DNA from: Pseudomonas sp. ANT_J12
GTDB taxonomy: Bacteria > Pseudomonadota > Gammaproteobacteria > Pseudomonadales > Pseudomonadaceae
DNA length: 64,000 bases
Assembly: GCF_008370045.1 (NCBI RefSeq)
Contig: NZ_VOBN01000007.1
Span: 206,558 to 270,557, forward strand
Direction of reading: 5' to 3'
Shown here: piece after piece, positions 57,623 through 64,000 of the stretch
How positions within the stretch are numbered: position 1 is the first letter of the stretch
Layout of the letters: the number at the start of each line of letters is the position of its first letter
Position numbers and translations under genes: made by a program
The notes under the pieces: generated by a model
Seen by the model: only the letters and a program-made list of their open reading frames with translations
Told to the model about the DNA's origin: nothing
Database searches by the model: none

Positions 57623-58441
57623 ATGAGCAAGACTCGTATTGCCTTTATCGGTGCCGGCAACATGGCCGCCAGCCTGATCGGTGGCCTGCGCGCCAAAGGT
57701 CTGGAAGCGGCCCACATCCGCGCCAGCGACCCGGGTGCCGAAACCCGCGCTCGCGTGAGCGCTGAACACGGCATCGAAGTGTTCGCCGACAACGCCGAAG
57801 CCATCCAGGACGCCGACGTCGTGGTGCTGGCGGTCAAACCCCAGGCGATGAAAGCCGTGTGCGAAGCGATTCGCCCAAGCTTGAAACCGAACCAACTGGT
57901 GGTGTCCATCGCCGCCGGCATCACTTGCGCCAGCATGAACAACTGGCTCGGCGCCCAGCCGATCGTGCGCTGCATGCCCAACACCCCGGCGCTGTTGCGT
58001 CAGGGCGTGAGCGGCTTGTACGCCACCGCCGAAGTGAATGCCGAGCAACGCCAACAGGCGCAAGAGCTGCTGTCCGCCGTCGGCCTCGCGCTTTGGCTGG
58101 ACGAAGAGCAGCAACTGGACGCCGTCACCGCTGTTTCGGGCTCGGGCCCGGCGTACTTCTTCCTGCTGATCGAAGCGATGACCGCGGCCGGGGTGAAACT
58201 CGGCTTGCCCGCGGACATCGCCGCGCAACTGACCCTGCAAACCGCACTCGGCGCCGCGCACATGGCGGTCGCCAGTGATGTCGACGCGGCAGAACTGCGT
58301 CGCCGTGTGACCTCGCCTGCGGGCACCACGGAAGCCGCCATCAAGTCGTTCCAGGCCGGGGGCTTCGAAGCCCTGGTAGAAGAAGCACTCGGCGCCGCTG
58401 CGCACCGCTCGGCCGAGATGGCCGAACAATTGGGTCAATAA
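57623..58441 (+). CDS. proC: Pyrroline-5-carboxylate reductase
   Basis: Last step of proline synthesis, NAD(P)H-dependent. 272 residues: IAFIGAGNMAASLIGGLRAKG near residue 5 is the Rossmann motif, MPNTPALLRQGVSGLYA near 121 is substrate binding, and AVSGSGPAYFFLLIEAMTAAGVKLGLP near 170 and TSPAGTTEAAIKSFQAGG near 232 form the dimer and active-site region. 33 bases after yggS, with an aaggacc box. Confidence 0.96.
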   Translation: MSKTRIAFIGAGNMAASLIGGLRAKGLEAAHIRASDPGAETRARVSAEHGIEVFADNAEAIQDADVVVLAVKPQAMKAVCEAIRPSLKPNQLVVSIAAGITCASMNNWLGAQPIVRCMPNTPALLRQGVSGLYATAEVNAEQRQQAQELLSAVGLALWLDEEQQLDAVTAVSGSGPAYFFLLIEAMTAAGVKLGLPADIAAQLTLQTALGAAHMAVASDVDAAELRRRVTSPAGTTEAAIKSFQAGGFEALVEEALGAAAHRSAEMAEQLGQ

Positions 58442-58451
58442 GGAGCCTTTC

Positions 58452-59042
58452 ATGATTGGATTGAACACTGCAGCGGTCTACGTGCTGCAAACCCTCGGCA
58501 GCCTGTACCTGCTGATCGTGCTGTTGCGCTTTGTGCTGCAACTGGTGCGCGCCAACTTCTACAACCCGCTGTGCCAGTTCGCGGTAAAAGCCACCCAGCC
58601 GCTGCTCAAACCACTGCGCCGGATCATCCCGAGCATGTTCGGCCTGGACATGTCCTCGCTGGTGCTGGCGATCCTCGTGCAACTGGCGTTGATGGCCCTG
58701 ACCCTGCTGCTGACCTACGGCACCACCGGCAACCCGCTGCAATTGTTTATCTGGTCGCTGATCGGCGTGACCGCGCTGTTCCTGAAGATCTTCTTCTTCG
58801 CCCTGATCATCAGCGTGATCCTGTCCTGGGTCGCTCCGGCCAGCCATAACCCCGGCGCCGAACTGGTGAACCAGATCTGCGAGCCGGCCCTGGCGCCGTT
58901 CCGCAAGATCCTGCCCAATCTGGGTGGCCTGGATATCTCGCCGATCCTCGCGTTCATGGTGCTCAAACTGCTGGACATGCTGGTGATCAACAACCTCGCC
59001 GCCATGACCATGATGCCGGACATCCTGCGTTTGCTGATCTGA
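58452..59042 (+). CDS. YggT family membrane protein
   Basis: 196 residues with two YGGT units, each with a pair of membrane helices (IVLLRFVLQLVRANFYNPLCQFAVKATQPLLKPLRRIIPS near 22; VILSWVAPASHNPGAELVNQICEPALAPFRKILPNLGGLDISPI near 120). Function unknown; implicated in osmotic tolerance in some bacteria. Follows proC by 10 bases. Confidence 0.93.
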   Translation: MIGLNTAAVYVLQTLGSLYLLIVLLRFVLQLVRANFYNPLCQFAVKATQPLLKPLRRIIPSMFGLDMSSLVLAILVQLALMALTLLLTYGTTGNPLQLFIWSLIGVTALFLKIFFFALIISVILSWVAPASHNPGAELVNQICEPALAPFRKILPNLGGLDISPILAFMVLKLLDMLVINNLAAMTMMPDILRLLI

Positions 59043-59046
59043 CCCG

Positions 59047-59343
59047 GTGAGCTACTTTCGCTGGGACGGTGATGACCTGATTCTGGAATGTCACCTGCAA
59101 CCGGCGGCCCGCAGCGATGATTTCTGCGGGCTGCATGGCGACCGACTGAAAATCCGCCTGACAGCGCCGCCGGTCGAGGGCAAGGCCAACGCCTACCTGA
59201 TGGCGTTTCTGGCCAAGGCGTTTGGCGTGTCCAAGAGCCAGGTGAGTTTGATCAGCGGCGAGTTGAACCGGCAGAAGCGGGTGCGGATTTGTTCGCCAAA
59301 GAAGTTGCCTGAGTTGCCGGATCTGGTGCGTCCGGCAGGTTGA
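59047..59343 (+). CDS. DUF167 (YggU) family protein
   Basis: 98 residues of the UPF0235/YggU family, of unknown function. DDLILECHLQPAARSDDFCGLHGDRLKIRLTAPPVEGKANAYLMAFLAKAFGVSKSQVSLISGELNRQKRV contains the whole domain. Start is a GTG 4 bases after the yggT stop. Last gene of this unit. Confidence 0.93.
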   Translation: MSYFRWDGDDLILECHLQPAARSDDFCGLHGDRLKIRLTAPPVEGKANAYLMAFLAKAFGVSKSQVSLISGELNRQKRVRICSPKKLPELPDLVRPAG

Positions 59344-59356
59344 CCGCGTTATCGTT

Positions 59357-59450
59357 CTTCGCGGGCAAGCCTCGCTCCTACAGGTCCGGGGTCGCACCCG
59401 ATTCCGCTACCAACACAAACCCCGTAGGAGCAAGGCTTGCCCGCGAAGGC
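59357..59450. repeat. REP doublet, family A, arms facing outward
   Basis: cttcgcgggcaagcctcgct...ctaca (to 59382), 40 bases, then gtaggagcaaggcttgcccg...gaaggc (59423-59450). Confidence 0.9.
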
Positions 59451-59550
59451 CGCACCTCGGTTTAACTGAATGAAATCAGCCCCGCCCTTTGCTTGCCGCT
59501 AGCCACAGCGGTCTTTAGACTTACGCCTCATTTCAACGAGAGCAGGGTCG

Positions 59551-60690
59551 ATGCCAACTGCCTTTCCCGCCGATTCTGTTGGTCTGGTGACGCCGCAAAT
59601 GGCGCACTTCAGTGAACCCCTGGCCCTGGCCTGCGGCCGTTCGCTCCCAGCTTATGACCTGATCTACGAAACCTACGGCACGCTGAACGCCACGGCGAGC
59701 AACGCCGTGCTGATCTGCCACGCCTTGTCCGGTCACCACCACGCTGCCGGTTTCCACAGCCCCGACGACCGCAAACCCGGTTGGTGGGACAGCTGCATCG
59801 GCCCCGGCAAGCCGATCGACACCAGCAAGTTCTTCGTGGTCAGCCTGAACAACCTCGGCGGCTGCAACGGCTCCACCGGCCCCAGCAGCCTCAACCCGGA
59901 AACCGGCAAGCCGTTCGGCGCCGACTTCCCGGTGCTGACCGTGGAAGACTGGGTGCACAGCCAGGCGCGTCTGTCCGACCTGCTCGGCATCCGCCAGTGG
60001 GCGGCGGTGATCGGCGGCAGCCTCGGCGGCATGCAGGCCTTGCAGTGGACCATCACCTACCCCGACCGCGTGCGGCACTGCCTGGCCATCGCCTCGGCGC
60101 CCAAGCTGTCGGCGCAGAACATCGCGTTCAACGAAGTGGCGCGCCAGGCCATCCTCACCGACCCCGAGTTCCACGGTGGTTCGTTCCAGGAAGCCGGGGT
60201 GATCCCCAAGCGTGGCTTGATGCTGGCGCGGATGGTCGGGCACATCACTTACCTGTCCGACGATTCCATGGGCGAGAAATTCGGCCGCGGACTCAAGAGC
60301 GAAAAGCTCAACTACGACTTCCACAGCGTCGAGTTCCAGGTCGAGAGCTACCTGCGTTATCAGGGTGAAGAGTTCTCCGGGCGTTTCGACGCCAACACTT
60401 ACCTGTTGATGACCAAGGCCCTGGATTACTTCGACCCGGCGGCAAACTTCGACGATGACCTGGCGAAAACCTTCGCCGGCGCCACCTCCAAGTTCTGCGT
60501 GATGTCGTTTACCACCGACTGGCGCTTCTCCCCTGCCCGCTCCCGGGAACTGGTGGACGCGCTGATGGCGGCCAAGAAAGACGTGTGCTACCTCGAGATC
60601 GATGCTCCGCAAGGCCACGACGCCTTCCTGATTCCGATCCCGCGTTACCTGCAGGCGTTCAGCAATTACATGAACCGTATTTCGTTGTGA
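59551..60690 (+). CDS. metX: Homoserine O-acyltransferase (succinyltransferase in Pseudomonas)
   Basis: Activates homoserine for methionine synthesis. 379 residues of the alpha/beta hydrolase fold. The nucleophile elbow is VIGGSLGGMQALQW near residue 155. The Asp (SFTTDWRFSP near 315) and His (APQGHDAFLIP near 352) complete the triad. MetX proteins of Pseudomonas were shown to use succinyl-CoA; the sequence alone does not settle this. Followed 7 bases later by metW. Confidence 0.95.
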   Translation: MPTAFPADSVGLVTPQMAHFSEPLALACGRSLPAYDLIYETYGTLNATASNAVLICHALSGHHHAAGFHSPDDRKPGWWDSCIGPGKPIDTSKFFVVSLNNLGGCNGSTGPSSLNPETGKPFGADFPVLTVEDWVHSQARLSDLLGIRQWAAVIGGSLGGMQALQWTITYPDRVRHCLAIASAPKLSAQNIAFNEVARQAILTDPEFHGGSFQEAGVIPKRGLMLARMVGHITYLSDDSMGEKFGRGLKSEKLNYDFHSVEFQVESYLRYQGEEFSGRFDANTYLLMTKALDYFDPAANFDDDLAKTFAGATSKFCVMSFTTDWRFSPARSRELVDALMAAKKDVCYLEIDAPQGHDAFLIPIPRYLQAFSNYMNRISL

Positions 60691-60697
60691 GTAAGCC

Positions 60698-61318
60698 ATG
60701 AGAGCTGATCTGGAAATCATCCAGGAATGGATTCCCGCCGGTAGCCGCGTGCTCGACCTCGGTTGCGGCGACGGCGAACTGCTGACCTGGCTGCGCGACA
60801 ACAAGCAAGTCACCGGTTATGGCCTGGAAAACGATGCGGACAACATCGCCGAGTGCGTGGCCAAGGGCATCAATGTGATCGAGCAGGACCTGGACAAGGG
60901 CCTCGGCAACTTTGCCAGCAACAGCTTCGACATCGTGGTCATGACCCAGGCCCTGCAAGCCGTGCATTACCCGGACCGGATTCTCGACGAAATGCTGCGG
61001 GTCGGGCGCCAGTGCATCATCACCTTCCCCAACTTCGGTCACTGGCGTTGCCGCTGGTACCTGGCGAGCAAGGGCCGGATGCCGGTGTCCGAGTTCCTGC
61101 CGTACACCTGGTACAACACGCCGAACATCCACTTCTGCACTTTCGGCGACTTTGAAGAACTGTGCCGCGAACGTGAAGCGAAGGTCATTGATCGGCTTGC
61201 CGTGGATCAACAGCACCGACACGGGTGGGCCAGTAAGCTATGGCCTAATCTGTTAGGTGAGATCGGTATCTACCGCGTCAGCAGTCCCGGGCTGCAAGAC
61301 CACAAGGTCGCGGTCTGA
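60698..61318 (+). CDS. metW: Methionine biosynthesis protein MetW
   Basis: A class I methyltransferase-like protein of 206 residues paired with metX. SAM-binding motif VLDLGCGDGELLTWL near residue 18. Needed for full MetX activity in pseudomonads. FDIVVMTQALQAVHYPDRILDEMLRVGRQCIITFPNFGHWRCRW near 80 is conserved. Confidence 0.95.
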   Translation: MRADLEIIQEWIPAGSRVLDLGCGDGELLTWLRDNKQVTGYGLENDADNIAECVAKGINVIEQDLDKGLGNFASNSFDIVVMTQALQAVHYPDRILDEMLRVGRQCIITFPNFGHWRCRWYLASKGRMPVSEFLPYTWYNTPNIHFCTFGDFEELCREREAKVIDRLAVDQQHRHGWASKLWPNLLGEIGIYRVSSPGLQDHKVAV

Positions 61319-61345
61319 AACCACGCCATTCCAAGGAGAACGAAC

Positions 61346-61780
61346 ATGGGTCGTCTAGCGCTGTTTGTACTTACTGCCTGCCTGAGCGTCACCGCCATGG
61401 CCGCCGATATCATCAAGGGCGAGCGCCAGGAAACGTTTGGTGATGTGACGGTGCACTACAACACCTTCAATTCCACATTTCTGACACCGGACATTGCCAA
61501 AGCGGCCGAGCTGATCCGCAGCAAGAACCAGGGCGTGATCAACGTGTCGGTGATCAAAGACGGCAAACCGCTGATCGCCCAGGTCAGCGGCACAATCAAA
61601 GACCTGACCAGCAAAACCGTCACGCTGAACTTCCGCCAGATCACCGAACAGGGTGCGGTCTACTACATCGCGCAATACCCGGTGGACCAGCAGGAAACCC
61701 GCACCTTTGAAATCAAGGTGCAGAACGGCGATAAAATCAACACCATCAACTTCAACCAAGAGCTTTTCCCCGGCGAATGA
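61346..61780 (+). CDS. DUF4426 family secreted protein
   Basis: 144 residues, signal peptide MGRLALFVLTACLSVTAMAAD. Beta-rich remainder (GDVTVHYNTFNSTFLTPDIAKAAELIRSKNQGVINVSVIKDGK). Function unknown. It lies in the conserved metXW-DUF4426-rdgB-hemW order of pseudomonads. Its stop overlaps the rdgB start. Confidence 0.92.
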   Translation: MGRLALFVLTACLSVTAMAADIIKGERQETFGDVTVHYNTFNSTFLTPDIAKAAELIRSKNQGVINVSVIKDGKPLIAQVSGTIKDLTSKTVTLNFRQITEQGAVYYIAQYPVDQQETRTFEIKVQNGDKINTINFNQELFPGE

Positions 61781-62373
61781 TGAACTTCACGCAACTCGTA
61801 CTGGCCAGCCATAACGCCGGCAAACTCAAGGAACTCCAGGCCATGCTCGGCGCCTCGGTGCAACTGCGCTCGATCGGCGAGTTCAGCAGCATCGAGCCTG
61901 AGGAAACCGGCTTGTCGTTCGTCGAGAACGCCATCCTCAAGGCCCGCAACGCCGCGCGCATCTCCGGCCTGCCGGCGCTGGCCGACGATTCGGGGCTGGC
62001 GGTGGATTTCCTGGGCGGTGCGCCGGGCATTTATTCGGCGCGTTACGCTGACGGTCAGGGCGATGCGGCGAACAACGCCAAACTGCTCGACGCCATGAAA
62101 GATGTGCCGGAAGCCGAGCGCGGTGCGCAGTTCGTCTGCGTGCTGGCGCTGGTGCGACATGCCGATGATCCATTGCCGATCCTCTGCGAAGGCCTGTGGC
62201 ACGGCCGAATCCTGCAAGCTGCCAGCGGCGAGCACGGTTTTGGTTATGACCCGCTGTTCTGGGTGCCGTCACGCGACTGCTCCAGCGCCGAATTGAGCCC
62301 GAGCGAAAAGAACCTGATCAGCCACCGCGCCCGTGCAATGGATCTGCTGCGCCAGCGTCTAGGCTTGATATGA
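61777..62373 (+). CDS. rdgB: XTP/dITP diphosphatase (RdgB/HAM1 family)
   Basis: Hydrolyses noncanonical purine triphosphates to monophosphates, keeping inosine and xanthine out of nucleic acids. 198 residues: LVLASHNAGKLKEL near 8, LPALADDSGLAVDFLGGAPGIYSARYAD near 68 (catalytic Asp), HGFGYDPLFWVP near 153. ATGATG start: the first ATG overlaps the preceding stop, the second (61780) is equally possible. Confidence 0.96.
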   Translation: MMNFTQLVLASHNAGKLKELQAMLGASVQLRSIGEFSSIEPEETGLSFVENAILKARNAARISGLPALADDSGLAVDFLGGAPGIYSARYADGQGDAANNAKLLDAMKDVPEAERGAQFVCVLALVRHADDPLPILCEGLWHGRILQAASGEHGFGYDPLFWVPSRDCSSAELSPSEKNLISHRARAMDLLRQRLGLI

Positions 62374-63575
62374 CCCACGACTCATCCGCGTCGCCGCTCA
62401 TCTTCGGCGGCGCCGCCCAATCGCCTCGGGCCGCGCTGCCAGTGCTGCCGCCCCTGGCGCTGTACATCCACATCCCGTGGTGTGTGCGCAAATGCCCTTA
62501 TTGCGACTTCAACTCCCACACCGCCAGCCCGGTGCTGCCGGAAGAAGAGTACGTCGACGCGTTGCTGGCCGACCTCGATCAGGACCTGCACGCGGTTTAC
62601 GGGCGCGAACTGAGCTCGATCTTCTTCGGTGGCGGCACGCCGAGCCTGTTCAGTGCAGCAGCACTTGGCCGTTTGCTCAAGGGTGTGGAACAACGGATTC
62701 CGTTTGCCGGCGACATCGAAATCACCCTGGAAGCCAATCCCGGGACCTTCGAGCAAGAGAAGTTCGTTGCCTACCGCGCGCTGGGGATCAATCGCCTGTC
62801 GATTGGCATCCAGAGCTTCCAGGAAGAGAAACTCAAGGCCCTGGGGCGAATTCACAACGGCGACGAAGCGATACGTGCCGCCGGCATGGCCCGTCAGGCC
62901 GGGTTCGACAACTTCAACCTGGACCTGATGCACGGCTTGCCCGATCAGTCTCTGGACGACGCCCTGAGCGACTTGCGCCAGGCCATCGCCCTGAAACCCA
63001 CCCATTTGTCCTGGTATCAGCTGACCCTGGAGCCGAACACCGTGTTCTGGAACCAGCCGCCAACGCTGCCGGAAGACGACACGTTGTGGGACATTCAAGA
63101 GGCTGGCCAGGCGCTGCTCGCCGAACACGGTTACGCGCAGTACGAAGTTTCGGCCTATGCCCTGCCCGGTCGCCCGGCGCGGCATAACCTCAATTACTGG
63201 AGTTTCGGCGACTTCATCGGCATCGGCGCCGGCGCCCACGGCAAGCTGAGTCACCCGGACGGGCGCATCGTGCGCACCTGGAAAACCCGCTTGCCAAAGG
63301 ATTACCTCAACCCGGCCAAAAGCTTCAAGGCTGGCGAGAAAGCCCTGACCAATGACGAGTTGCCTTTCGACTTCCTGATGAACGCCCTGCGTCTGACCGA
63401 GGGCGTGGAATCGCGCCTGTATCCGGAGCGCACCGGCCTGCCCCTGGAAAGCCTCGCCGAAGGTCGCCGCGAGGCAGAACAAAGCGGCTTGTTGCAGGTC
63501 GAACCGTCACGTCTGGCGGCCACCGAGCGCGGACAACTGTTTCTCAATGACTTGCTGCAGACATTTCTGAGCTGA
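62370..63575 (+). CDS. hemW: Radical SAM haem chaperone HemW
   Basis: 401 residues. Radical SAM cysteines CVRKCPYCDFNSH (CxxxCxxCxF) near residue 38; the HemN-specific fourth Cys is replaced by Phe, as in HemW haem-trafficking proteins. FFGGGTPSLF near 88 and NRLSIGIQSFQEEKLKALGRIHN near 140 are radical SAM core motifs. HemW rather than coproporphyrinogen oxidase is supported by this motif. ATGA overlap with rdgB. Confidence 0.95.
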   Translation: MTHDSSASPLIFGGAAQSPRAALPVLPPLALYIHIPWCVRKCPYCDFNSHTASPVLPEEEYVDALLADLDQDLHAVYGRELSSIFFGGGTPSLFSAAALGRLLKGVEQRIPFAGDIEITLEANPGTFEQEKFVAYRALGINRLSIGIQSFQEEKLKALGRIHNGDEAIRAAGMARQAGFDNFNLDLMHGLPDQSLDDALSDLRQAIALKPTHLSWYQLTLEPNTVFWNQPPTLPEDDTLWDIQEAGQALLAEHGYAQYEVSAYALPGRPARHNLNYWSFGDFIGIGAGAHGKLSHPDGRIVRTWKTRLPKDYLNPAKSFKAGEKALTNDELPFDFLMNALRLTEGVESRLYPERTGLPLESLAEGRREAEQSGLLQVEPSRLAATERGQLFLNDLLQTFLS

Positions 63576-63597
63576 TTTCAGCCTTAAGGGAAAACCA

Positions 63598-63921
63598 ATG
63601 GATCTGATCCTCGACCTGCTCGCCACCGTGTCCCGCTGGAGCCGTAGCAACCTGTCGGAAATCTCCCTGGCCCTGGTGGGCTGCCTGCTGGTGCTGTTTG
63701 GCGCCGACATCAAAGGCTGGGTCGAACAACGCCTGGGCGGCATCGCCGGCGCCCTGCGCGTCCCGTTGATGTCCCTGCTGTGCATGGTGGGTAGCGGCGT
63801 CGCACTGATCTACGCCACGCCATGGATCATCAAAGGCCTGAGCCAGTTCAACAACTACAGCCTGGCGCCGGTGTTGCTGGTGGTGTTGGTGTTGATTGGC
63901 GTGGTCGCTGATCGCCGCTGA
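63598..63921 (+). CDS. DUF3392 family membrane protein
   Basis: 107 residues with three hydrophobic helices (SEISLALVGCLLVLFGADIKGWVEQ; LMSLLCMVGSGVALIYATPWIIKGL; LAPVLLVVLVLIGVVADRR). Unknown function. Twenty-two bases after hemW with an aaggga box; probably the end of the operon. Confidence 0.9.
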   Translation: MDLILDLLATVSRWSRSNLSEISLALVGCLLVLFGADIKGWVEQRLGGIAGALRVPLMSLLCMVGSGVALIYATPWIIKGLSQFNNYSLAPVLLVVLVLIGVVADRR

Positions 63922-63935
63922 ATCCCAGAAAAACC

Positions 63936-64000
63936 CGTAGGAGCGAGGCTTGCCCGCGAAGGCGTCGTATCAGTCGATGATGATCGTGACTGATACGACG
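63936..64000. repeat. REP element, family A, cut by the window end
   Basis: gtaggagcgaggcttgcccgcgaaggcg, then cgtcgtatcagtcgatgatg and gactgatacgacg, an inner palindrome. The right arm is beyond the window. Confidence 0.88.

Noticed and set aside
1..64000. A RAYT-type transposase gene that could mobilise the repeats
   Set aside because: No protein with that fold or its HuH motif was found in the window; it must be elsewhere in the genome if present.
1..64000. tRNA, rRNA or tmRNA genes, and an integrase next to the DadA module
   Set aside because: No cloverleaf or rRNA-like sequence and no tyrosine/serine recombinase motif was recognised by eye.

Overview
The window is chromosomal DNA from a Pseudomonas, most likely of the P. 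fluorescens group. It is GC-rich. Gene order closely follows the P. aeruginosa chromosome around metK, ahcY/metF, bioA/rsmE, pil-chp, gshB, pyrRBC', pilT/proC and metXW/rdgB/hemW. It carries many copies of the short palindromic repeats typical of fluorescent pseudomonads. I saw no rRNA, tRNA, CRISPR array, prophage or insertion sequence.

Layout. 1-2.1 kb: a fused ArsR-type regulator/SAM methyltransferase (5' end outside the window) and metK. 2.2-11.6 kb: ligB, a DUF1090 protein, a cytochrome c' lipoprotein, mltA, a MAPEG protein and four membrane transporters. 11.7-14.9 kb: an acyl-CoA thioesterase, then an SAH riboswitch, ahcY and metF. 15-23.9 kb: a solute-binding protein, an RhlE-type helicase with a long leader, yceI with cytochrome b561, a secreted amine oxidase with a Lys/Ala/Pro tail, bioA and rsmE. 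23.9-27.6 kb: an accessory D-amino-acid module (binding protein, RidA, DadA, LysR) flanked by a 24-bp direct repeat of the 3' end of rsmE. 27.7-36.7 kb: a hemolysin III protein and a complete malonate decarboxylase locus (mdcABCDEGH-madLM with convergent mdcR). 36.7-38.0 kb: a 0.9-kb island of repeats ending in a strongly structured, pseudoknot-capable leader in front of a small DUF6124-type gene. 38.0-48.0 kb: the type IV pilus chemosensory operon pilGHIJ-chpA-chpC, without pilK or chpB. 48.2-54.3 kb: gshB, a TonB3-like gene, yqgE-ruvX, pyrR-pyrB-pyrC'. 54.3-64 kb: a TM2 protein, an NlpC/P60 hydrolase, pilT (no pilU beside it), yggS-proC-yggT-yggU, metXW, a DUF4426 protein, rdgB, hemW and a DUF3392 protein.

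Themes. Genes of methionine, SAM and SAH metabolism recur (metK, ahcY with its riboswitch, metF, metXW, and the SAM users bioA and rsmE). Twitching-motility genes also recur (pilGHIJ-chpAC, pilT, TonB3-like). The least explained features are the DUF6124 leader RNA, the rsmE-end direct repeat around the DadA/RidA module, the 18-bp stem ending five bases before the tonB start, and a family of AAGCTGCAAG-type repeats that extends the gshB reading frame and may supply promoter -35 boxes.
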